Shown here one piece after another: positions 22,808 to 29,309 of a stretch of 36,561 nt of DNA. The stretch comes from a virus. The DNA lies in the IMG/VR virus record IMGVR_UViG_3300010233_000104, positions 1 through 36,561 of that record; one strand, written 5' to 3'. The position numbers and the translations under genes were made by a program. Below the pieces are notes generated by a model. That model worked only from the letters and a program-made list of their open reading frames with translations, was not told where the DNA came from and did not search any database. Each line of letters starts with the position of its first letter. Position 1 is the first letter of the stretch.

Positions 22808-24238
22808 ATGGCTATTAATTTTCCAGCAAATCCTTCAATAGGACAACAATATTCTTTTGGTCCAGTAACATGGACCTGGAATGGTCTATCATGGGTTGGA
22901 CAAAATAGTGCCATCCTAGCTAATTCATTTTCAAATGTATTCATAACTGCCACCGATTCAAATTATTCTTGGTTACAGGCTGGTAATAATTATATCCATG
23001 CAAATGCGTCCGCTAATATATTAAATGTGATTGGTGGTTCCGGTATAACTTTATATGGTGATAATTCTAACAATGCAATCAGAATTACAGATTCTGGAGC
23101 ATTCAATGCTGCAAACCAAGCTAATATATTAGCCGCAGAAGCCTTTACGGCTGCTAACTCTGCAAACATATTGGCTGCTGAGGTATTTGGTGTAGCTAAT
23201 AGTACCCAATCAAATTTAATCATTGCATGGGGAACAGCCAATGGTGGATATACCCAAGCCAATGCTGCCCAAACGGTTGCCATTGAAGCCTTCACGGCTG
23301 CCAACCAAGCAAATATATTGGCTGCTGAAGTTTTTGGTGTTGCTAATTCAGCTTTCTTGAAAGCTAATAATGCAAATGCATTTGTTAATGTTTTTACAAC
23401 CAACACTGATTCAGGATATACATGGACCGCCGCTGGAAATGGATCTGCCTTAGCTAATAATTCATCAAACGTCTTACATTTAATTTCCGGATCTGGAATT
23501 AATCTTTATTTTGACTCAATAAATAATGCAATAAGAATTAATGCATCTGGTGGTGGAACTAGCACCGGTGCCACTATTGTTATGCAAGATTCGGCACCTA
23601 GTTCCGGTAACACCCCCAATTCTACTCTTTGGTGGCAATCAAATACAGGCATTTTAAAAGTTTATTATAATGATGGAAACAATTCTTATTTCGTAGATGC
23701 TACTGCATTACCTGAACCTGGTTTTGGAAATATATCCTTATCTAGGACAGATTCAGGATATAATTGGGCTACCTCATCAAATACAGTAATTTGGGCCAAT
23801 GGCGTATCAAATTCTGTAACTTTTGTTGGCGGTGCTGGTGTTCAAATAGGATCAGATGCTCCTAACAATGCAGTAAGATTTTATACGGGTGGAATGGTTG
23901 CATCTTTATTTTATGATAATATAAATCCAGGACCTCAATCATTCTTTATTGCTCCTATTCCTTTAACTGTTCTTTCTATATCATGTCGAGTTGATGCGGC
24001 TGCATTATCCGCAGCAACAATGAATGTGGTGAAGGCTGCAAATGGTACATCAATTGCTTCTGGTAGTGCTATTCATTCTGGTTCATTTTTTGCAAATGGT
24101 ACAACAGCCACAGTACAAATTTTGACATTAGTTACAGCCAATTGTACTCTAAATGCAGGAGATGCATTAGGAGTTATAACATCAGGAACATTAACTGCAT
24201 CTAATGGTTCTATCATAATTCAATTACAGGCAACATAA
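22808..24238 (+). CDS. Tail fiber sharing modules with the long fiber
   Basis: This 476-residue protein begins with a short attachment-like domain (INFPANPSIGQQYSFGPVTW, then WNGLSWVGQ) that is also present at the start of the gene at 24241. It holds three copies of the 53-residue beta module (residues 41-93, 192-244, 306-358), one heptad helical array at about 96-190 (EAFTAANSANILAAEVFGVA), and an LWWQSNTGILKVYY domain at about 260-300. The C-terminal about 110 residues form a different beta domain (FYDNINPGPQSFFIAPIPLT, then NAGDALGVITSGTLT), a type I associate with phage fiber tips. It reads as a shorter relative of the 788-residue fiber at 16738, with a 26-base identical DNA stretch shared (17608-17633 and 23222-23247). 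The likely role is receptor or glycan contact. Confidence 0.82.
   Translation: MAINFPANPSIGQQYSFGPVTWTWNGLSWVGQNSAILANSFSNVFITATDSNYSWLQAGNNYIHANASANILNVIGGSGITLYGDNSNNAIRITDSGAFNAANQANILAAEAFTAANSANILAAEVFGVANSTQSNLIIAWGTANGGYTQANAAQTVAIEAFTAANQANILAAEVFGVANSAFLKANNANAFVNVFTTNTDSGYTWTAAGNGSALANNSSNVLHLISGSGINLYFDSINNAIRINASGGGTSTGATIVMQDSAPSSGNTPNSTLWWQSNTGILKVYYNDGNNSYFVDATALPEPGFGNISLSRTDSGYNWATSSNTVIWANGVSNSVTFVGGAGVQIGSDAPNNAVRFYTGGMVASLFYDNINPGPQSFFIAPIPLTVLSISCRVDAAALSAATMNVVKAANGTSIASGSAIHSGSFFANGTTATVQILTLVTANCTLNAGDALGVITSGTLTASNGSIIIQLQAT
22928..23086 (+). repeat. Fiber beta-module copy 1 in second fiber
   Basis: Encodes FSNVFITATDSNYSWL through NNAIRI; same module family as in the fibers at 15085 and 16738. 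Confidence 0.75.
23381..23539 (+). repeat. Fiber beta-module copy 2 in second fiber
   Basis: Encodes FVNVFTTNTDSGYTWT through NNAIRI; follows the heptad helical array of this fiber. Confidence 0.75.
23723..23881 (+). repeat. Fiber beta-module copy 3 in second fiber
   Basis: Encodes FGNISLSRTDSGYNWA through NNAVRF; follows the LWWQSNTGILKVYY domain, the same order as in the long fiber's last copy. Confidence 0.75.
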
Positions 24239-24240
24239 AA

Positions 24241-25176
24241 ATGGGATCTATTCATTTTCCTTCAAATCCTAGAGCAAATAATGTTTATACCTTGAATGGT
24301 CAAGTTTGGTGGTACGATGGCATGTCCTGGAATGCTATAGATAGAGGTTTAGCTAATCCATGTCCTCTTGATAGTCTAACTGCTAAAGCAAATGTTGCTT
24401 ATGGATGTAGACAATTATATAAATCCTATACCGGACCTATAGTTCAATTACGTAGAGCATCTGATGGTGTAACTACAATATTTAATGTTCAAAATAACCT
24501 ACATGCAAATATAGCTTCCTTCCTTACTGGAACCACAGGTTGGGTTGTTGTTTGGTATGATCAGTCAGGAGCAGGATTAAATGCTATCCAATCTGTCCCG
24601 GGACAACAACCTGGATGGAATATATCCTGTCAAAATGGACAATCAGCATTAGATTTTCCTTATGCTAATTCACCCGGTTTAATAGCTAACACATCTTCCT
24701 CCTTATATTCAGCAAATAGTAATTTTACAATGTATGTATCTACCTCTTCTTGGGCTAATCAAGCATCATATCCCACTTTATTAGGTATGGGAGGTTCAAG
24801 TCAAGGATGGGTTTTGCAAGATACTACATCCGGTTCAAATACATTTACTTTTTATTCATCAACATATGGTGGAACATTATCAGGTGTCACCACATTAAAT
24901 GATAATAAATGGCGCACTTTCTTAGTTACCTCAAATGTAATAACCGCCGCCGTTAATATATATGCGGAAAATGCATTATCTGGATCATCATTTAATGGAG
25001 GAGGATTAGTAATACCTAATACTGGATTATATATAGGACCTTATAATTATGGAGATCCTTGGGGTGGATCTATAGGAGAATTTGCCTATTTCATAGGTAA
25101 TACAGCCAATCCATTATCATCAACTGATCTAAGTACCATTTATAGTTCATCATTATTTTATTGGGGAGCCAATTAA
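24241..25176 (+). CDS. Fiber-tip protein with arabinofuranosidase-B-like jelly roll
   Basis: This 311-residue protein has an N-terminal about 35-residue attachment domain (IHFPSNPRANNVYTLNGQVW, then WYDGMSWNA) like that of the preceding fiber. Residues about 45-311 show the pattern of the arabinofuranosidase-B catalytic-type fold (GH54, concanavalin-like): AYGCRQLYKSYTGPIVQLRR, ASDGVTT, a WVVVWYDQSGAGLNAIQ strand, QPGWN, ALDFPYANSPGL, and a final GSIGEFAYFIG strand. In known enzymes this fold cuts arabinan side chains; in phages it is common as a virion domain, and whether it cuts or only binds cannot be judged here because I cannot place the catalytic acids. It is probably a glycan-contact tip protein. 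Its stop overlaps the gp13 start by one base (TAATG). Confidence 0.78.
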   Translation: MGSIHFPSNPRANNVYTLNGQVWWYDGMSWNAIDRGLANPCPLDSLTAKANVAYGCRQLYKSYTGPIVQLRRASDGVTTIFNVQNNLHANIASFLTGTTGWVVVWYDQSGAGLNAIQSVPGQQPGWNISCQNGQSALDFPYANSPGLIANTSSSLYSANSNFTMYVSTSSWANQASYPTLLGMGGSSQGWVLQDTTSGSNTFTFYSSTYGGTLSGVTTLNDNKWRTFLVTSNVITAAVNIYAENALSGSSFNGGGLVIPNTGLYIGPYNYGDPWGGSIGEFAYFIGNTANPLSSTDLSTIYSSSLFYWGAN

Positions 25177-26138
25177 TGCCTTTAGTAAATTCTAGACAAT
25201 CCTTAAAAGATTATTGCCAGCGTAAGCTTGGATTTCCTGTTGTTCAAATCAACGTTGATGATGATCAAATGGATGATCGTATTGATGATGCGATTCAATG
25301 GTTCCAAGATTATCATTTTGACGGAATGGAAAAAATATATCTAAAACATCTTTGTTCTCAAGATGACATTAACCGCCAATGGATTGATATGAATCAGGCC
25401 TCAGGAACAGCAACCGTTGTAGCAGGTTCAAATATTGTAACTGGAGATCCTTCAACTAATTTCATTAATGATTTTGCCAATAATGTAACAGTCATGACCA
25501 TTAATGGTGAAACCTATACAATGATACAGGCACAATCTGCTACTCAAATGGTTATGTCCAGTCCATTTATAAATTCAGCAAATCAAGTTCCTATTGCTGT
25601 TCAAGGTGGGGCTGATTCAATATTTGCTGTAACAAGAATATTTCCATTTTCATCTTCCAATTTAAATGTAAACATGTTTGATTTAAGATATCAAATGAGA
25701 TTGCATGAATTGTATGATTTTACTTCTACATCCTATGTGAATTATACCATAACACAACAACACATTCAAACTTTGGATATATTATTTTCTGGTAAACCCA
25801 TCATGAGATACAATAGGCATCAAAATCGTTTATATCTTGATTTACAGTGGGGTGAGGCTGTAAAAGTAGGAGATTATATTGTTGCTGAATGTTGGAAATT
25901 TTTAGAACCAGATGCCTACACCACAGTTTACAATGATAGATATTTGAAGTCATTGGCTGCTGCATTTATTAAACGTCAATGGGGTGAAAATCTGTCTAAA
26001 TATCAAGGTGTGAAATTACCTGGTGGTATAAATTTCGATGGTAATAGAATATTTAATGAAGCAAGTAAAGAAATTGATAATTTGATTGATAAAATTCAGG
26101 ATGCATATGAATCACCACCAGAGTTGATGATAGGTTAA
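25176..26138 (+). CDS. 13: Neck protein gp13 (head completion)
   Basis: I chose the ATG at 25176 (320 residues, MPLVNSRQSLKDYCQRKLGF). A TTG 15 bases earlier lies inside the previous gene. T4 gp13 is 309 residues. Conserved gp13 features include the N-terminal RQSLKDYCQRKLGFPVVQIN, DDQMDDRIDDAIQWFQDYHF, YRQMRLHELYDFTS-type strands, a LDILFSGKP turn, and the C-terminal WGENLSKYQGVKLPGGINFD with a following helix (EASKEIDNLIDKIQDAY). gp13 and gp14 form the neck complex that seals the filled head and accepts the tail. In T4 the two genes are adjacent; here a homing endonuclease gene sits between them. Confidence 0.94.
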   Translation: MPLVNSRQSLKDYCQRKLGFPVVQINVDDDQMDDRIDDAIQWFQDYHFDGMEKIYLKHLCSQDDINRQWIDMNQASGTATVVAGSNIVTGDPSTNFINDFANNVTVMTINGETYTMIQAQSATQMVMSSPFINSANQVPIAVQGGADSIFAVTRIFPFSSSNLNVNMFDLRYQMRLHELYDFTSTSYVNYTITQQHIQTLDILFSGKPIMRYNRHQNRLYLDLQWGEAVKVGDYIVAECWKFLEPDAYTTVYNDRYLKSLAAAFIKRQWGENLSKYQGVKLPGGINFDGNRIFNEASKEIDNLIDKIQDAYESPPELMIG

Positions 26139-26167
26139 ATCTTGCATTGAAAGAAAGATTTACAATT

Positions 26168-26740
26168 ATGACGATATATCATAATCACCATATTATACCC
26201 AAACATATTGGAGGCTCAAATGATTCTTCCAACATTAAGAAATTGACTATTAGACAACATGCCTTGGCTCATAAAAAATTGTTTGAAGAACATGGTAGAT
26301 GGCAAGATAAAGAAGCTTGGTTATCTTTGTCCGGACAAATAACATGTGCTGAAGCTATTAAAAGAGCACAAATATTATCCAATAAAACTAGAATCATATC
26401 TGATGAAACTAAAATAAAAATGTCATTGAGTCATAAAGGTAAACCTTCTGCTATGAAAGGAAAACACCACACTCAAAAATCTAAAGAAATGATATCATTA
26501 GCAAAAAAAGGTAAACAACAAAAAGAATCTACGAAAAAATTATGGAGTATTAACAGAACAAAAAAATTTAAAGAAGGTATAATGTTTGTTCCTACATTTA
26601 CTGGTAGGAAACATAGTGAAAATCATAAACATAAAATGAGTTTACTTATGTCTGGTAGAAAATTATCAGAAGAAACAAAATTAAAGATTAGTTTGGCAAA
26701 AAGAAAGAAAGCACAACATGTCAACCAATCCATTCTTTAA
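26168..26740 (+). CDS. HNH homing endonuclease with NUMOD3 repeats, inserted between gp13 and gp14
   Basis: I chose the ATG at 26168 (190 residues, MTIYHNHHIIPKHIGGSNDS). A TTG at 26147 would add seven residues. The N-terminus is a compact HNH core: HNHHIIPKHIGG, SNIKKLTIRQHALAHKKLFE, then EEHGRWQDKEAW. The rest holds three or four NUMOD3 repeats (ISDETKIKMSLSHKGKPSAM, HTQKSKEMISLAKKG, FTGRKHSENHKHKMS, LSEETKLKISLAKRKK), which bind DNA. It is strongly Lys-rich and more AT-rich than its neighbours. It is unrelated in architecture to the HNH at 22224, where the HNH is C-terminal. A GAAAGAAAGA sequence precedes the ATG. Its last 23 bases overlap the start of gp14, so it also carries gp14's ribosome-binding region. 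Confidence 0.9.
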   Translation: MTIYHNHHIIPKHIGGSNDSSNIKKLTIRQHALAHKKLFEEHGRWQDKEAWLSLSGQITCAEAIKRAQILSNKTRIISDETKIKMSLSHKGKPSAMKGKHHTQKSKEMISLAKKGKQQKESTKKLWSINRTKKFKEGIMFVPTFTGRKHSENHKHKMSLLMSGRKLSEETKLKISLAKRKKAQHVNQSIL

Positions 26741-27620
26741 TAATTTCCCAAGTTCCGGAAATCCTAGTTTTGAGAGTCAATTTGTTGAAGATTTGATTCA
26801 AGAAGTGATTCAAATTTATGGGGTGGATCTTTATTATCTTCCTAGAGCCAGTCAAAGTAGTATCGATCAAATATATGGTGAAGATCCTGTAAAATTGTAT
26901 AACAAGGCTTATCAATTAGAAATGTTGGTTGAAAATGTTAATGGGCCCGATGGAGCATCTGAATTCTTTTCCAAATTCAACCTTGAAATAAAAGATCATA
27001 TGAGATTGGTTGTAGCCAGAAAAACTTTTAACAAATATGTTCAAAATTTAAACAGACCACGAGAAGGTGATTTAGTTTGGGTACCATTTTTAAATAATCT
27101 TTTTGAAATTAATTTTGTGGAAGAAGATAAAGATTTTCATAGATTTGGACGTAGACCTCCATATTATATGTTTTATGAATTGAGATGTGAATTATTCAAA
27201 TTTTCAAATGAAGTGTTTCAAACAGGTGTGCCAGATGTGGATAATATGTCCTTAAATTATAATTATACTATAACCATGAATATGAATTCTATAGCCAATG
27301 TGTCATTAGGTAAAATGTATTTCCCTAGTGAGTATGTTTATCAAGGTGCAAATCTTACCTTTTCTACTTCTAGTGGTACAGTGAAGGCATGGGATTCTGT
27401 CAATAACATTATTCAAATTGTTAATGTCAAAGGTGTTATGGCTCCTAATGTACAATTAATAGGCAACACAACAAATGCCGTTTATCTTGTTTCTTCCTCA
27501 GTTAATAGAGAGGATTTCAGTAAGGTGGCCGAAGAAATTGCTGACAATATTGAAATTGGAAGTGAAGCAAATTCCATTTTGGATTTTGTCGAATCAAATC
27601 CATTTGGTACTCCAGGATAA
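26718..27620 (+). CDS. 14: Neck protein gp14 (head completion)
   Basis: This 300-residue protein (T4 gp14 is 256) has the signature VEDLIQEVIQIYGVDLYYLP (residues 23-42), EDPVKLYNKAYQLEMLVEN, FSKFNLEIKDHMRLVVARKT and GDLVWVPFLNNLFEINFVEE. These are gp14 hallmarks. gp14 forms the outer part of the neck with gp13. The extra length comes from an inserted beta module at about residues 205-258 (EYVYQG ... AWDSVNNIIQI ... GNTTNA), which also occurs in gp8 and gp15. Its start lies within the preceding endonuclease gene; AGAAAGAAAG before the ATG is a weak purine-rich ribosome-binding sequence. Confidence 0.94.
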   Translation: MSTNPFFNNFPSSGNPSFESQFVEDLIQEVIQIYGVDLYYLPRASQSSIDQIYGEDPVKLYNKAYQLEMLVENVNGPDGASEFFSKFNLEIKDHMRLVVARKTFNKYVQNLNRPREGDLVWVPFLNNLFEINFVEEDKDFHRFGRRPPYYMFYELRCELFKFSNEVFQTGVPDVDNMSLNYNYTITMNMNSIANVSLGKMYFPSEYVYQGANLTFSTSSGTVKAWDSVNNIIQIVNVKGVMAPNVQLIGNTTNAVYLVSSSVNREDFSKVAEEIADNIEIGSEANSILDFVESNPFGTPG

Positions 27621-27623
27621 TTT

Positions 27624-28679
27624 ATGGCAGAGTCAGGAATTTTTGCAAATTACTATTATTTTCGCATCACAAGAAAAATTGTGATTGCCTTTGCAACCTT
27701 ATTCAAGGATATGCAAATTATTCGTTATTCGGAAGATGGTTTAACGGAACTAGAAAGACTTTTGGTTCCTATTGTTTATGGACCAAAAGAAAAATACTAT
27801 GAAAGATTATCACAAGATCCTAATTTACAAAGAGCCATTCAAGTATCCTTACCTAGAATGACATTTGAAATTTCAGATATGGATTATGATGATACCAGAA
27901 AATTAACATCAACCTTATATGTAAAGGCCCCTAATCCATTTACAAACCAAACTATGTATCAACAATTTGTTGGTGTACCTTATAATTGGGATTTTAATCT
28001 ATCCATATACACAAGAAATATGGAAGATGGTTTGCAAATCATAGAACAAATTTTACCTGTTTTTAAAAGAGAATATACAGTACCAATAATTGTGGATCCT
28101 ATCATGAGTTTCAGACGTGATATTCCTATTATTTTAAAATCAGTTAAACCTAATATTCAGGATGAAGGTGATGGCGATGATTCAAGACTTATAACATGGG
28201 ATTTAAGTTTTACCGCTAAAGGTTGGTTATTTGGTCCAACAAGCAATAGTGGTATAATTTTACAAGCCAATACAGCCTTTTGGGATACAACAATTAATGC
28301 TCCAACAGATAGAACCTTTGCTTTGAACTTATATGCCAATGTTGGCATTGGTGCAACATTTACACAAGGTGAATATATATTCCAAGGTAACTCCTTAGAA
28401 ACAGCAAATGTTAAGGCCATCATTGTTAACTTTTCTCCTGCCTATAATAGAATATATGTTAGAAATCCAACAAATGAATTAGGTGGTTATGGTATATTCC
28501 AAGCTAACACCAATATTATTGGAGCATCATCTGGTACCACTAGAAATGTGTCGTCATATTATGTTTCATTCGTACCTGCTGTGGTTATGACTACAACTCC
28601 AAATCCACCAACTGCTAATAGTGCTAATGATAGTTTTGGATTTATAACCAAGATCAAAGAGACACCAAATACACCATAA
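27624..28679 (+). CDS. 15: Tail terminator / sheath-stabilising protein gp15
   Basis: This 351-residue protein (T4 gp15 is 272) contains the conserved core YYFRITRKIVIAFATLFKDM, IVYGPKEKYYERLSQDPNLQ, LPRMTFEISDMDYDDTRKL, PYNWDFNLSIYTRNMEDGLQ and IEQILPVFKREYTVPIIVDP. These are the gp15/DUF-type tail terminator blocks. gp15 caps the tail tube and sheath as a hexamer and binds the neck. The C-terminal extension (residues about 210-351) holds the beta module also seen in gp8 and gp14 (GEYIFQG at about 249, IGASSGTTRNV at about 305). It starts 3 bases after gp14. Confidence 0.94.
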   Translation: MAESGIFANYYYFRITRKIVIAFATLFKDMQIIRYSEDGLTELERLLVPIVYGPKEKYYERLSQDPNLQRAIQVSLPRMTFEISDMDYDDTRKLTSTLYVKAPNPFTNQTMYQQFVGVPYNWDFNLSIYTRNMEDGLQIIEQILPVFKREYTVPIIVDPIMSFRRDIPIILKSVKPNIQDEGDGDDSRLITWDLSFTAKGWLFGPTSNSGIILQANTAFWDTTINAPTDRTFALNLYANVGIGATFTQGEYIFQGNSLETANVKAIIVNFSPAYNRIYVRNPTNELGGYGIFQANTNIIGASSGTTRNVSSYYVSFVPAVVMTTTPNPPTANSANDSFGFITKIKETPNTP

Positions 28680-28688
28680 ATAGGTATT

Positions 28689-29309
28689 ATGACAAAGAAA
28701 AATGTGAATAAAAATCTTTCTAAAATTCTTGATGTTGAAGAAATTGAACAAAAAAAGAATGTTGATATTGTGAAAACAAAAGCAAACACAATGTTGGTTC
28801 CTATTGTGGAAACATCAAATAATTCTATTGTGGGTGTTTCTTCGGAAACACCAGTATCTAATGTGGCCGAACTTCAAGAAGATTTTGTTTATGTTAGGGA
28901 TAAATTGAAAGGCATTCTTCAAACTGGTAACACAGCCTTAAATAAATTAGTGGATGTGGCTCATGAAAGTGAAGAACCAAGAGCCTATGAAGTGATAGCC
29001 AAACTTATTACTAGTATAACTGATGCCACAGATAAACTTATGGATGTTCATGTTAAAAATAAAATTGTGAGAAATCCTATTAAAGGTAAATTCATAAAGG
29101 GTGCCCCTATTGAATTTGATGATAGTACCGGTGAAGGTTCTAATCAAATCAACAATATTGATCAGGCAATTTTTATAGGAAGTACCACAGAATTGATAAA
29201 TCATTTGAAGGATTTTAAGGAACAACAAGGCGAAACACCCAATAGATTTTTAAAAAATGAAATAATAATAGATGTTGAAGTAACAGAACATGCCAACACC
29301 TCAAACTAA
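28689..29309 (+). CDS. 16: Small terminase subunit gp16
   Basis: This 206-residue protein (T4 gp16 is 164) has the diagnostic central coiled-coil region: DFVYVRDKLKGILQTGNTAL, then NKLVDVAHESEEPRAYEVIA and a helix ending TDKLMDVHVKNK. In T4, this region builds the ring oligomer that regulates gp17 and selects viral DNA. The N-terminal 70 residues are Lys/Val/Ser-rich and poorly structured. The C-terminus is acidic. The last 20 bases overlap the start of gp17, as the two genes overlap in T4 too. CATAAATA lies 6 bases before the ATG, too close to act as a promoter with a normal leader. Confidence 0.93.
   Translation: MTKKNVNKNLSKILDVEEIEQKKNVDIVKTKANTMLVPIVETSNNSIVGVSSETPVSNVAELQEDFVYVRDKLKGILQTGNTALNKLVDVAHESEEPRAYEVIAKLITSITDATDKLMDVHVKNKIVRNPIKGKFIKGAPIEFDDSTGEGSNQINNIDQAIFIGSTTELINHLKDFKEQQGETPNRFLKNEIIIDVEVTEHANTSN

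Noticed and set aside
22990-23406. 138-codon minus-strand open frame
   Set aside because: It mirrors the Ala/Asn-rich coiled-coil array of the fiber at 22808. Low-complexity coding with few T-rich codons leaves the opposite strand open by chance. Other minus-strand frames in the window are explained the same way.
25161-25175. TTG at 25161 as start of gp13
   Set aside because: The ATG at 25176 fits the TAATG junction used elsewhere here and gives the usual gp13 N-terminus.
26147-26167. TTG at 26147 as start of the gp13-gp14 endonuclease
   Set aside because: The ATG at 26168 gives the compact HNH N-terminus (MTIYHNHHIIPKH) with a purine-rich sequence at proper distance.
28675-28682. CATAAATA as promoter for gp16
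   Set aside because: Same problem: 6 bases from the ATG, and it overlaps the gp15 stop codon.
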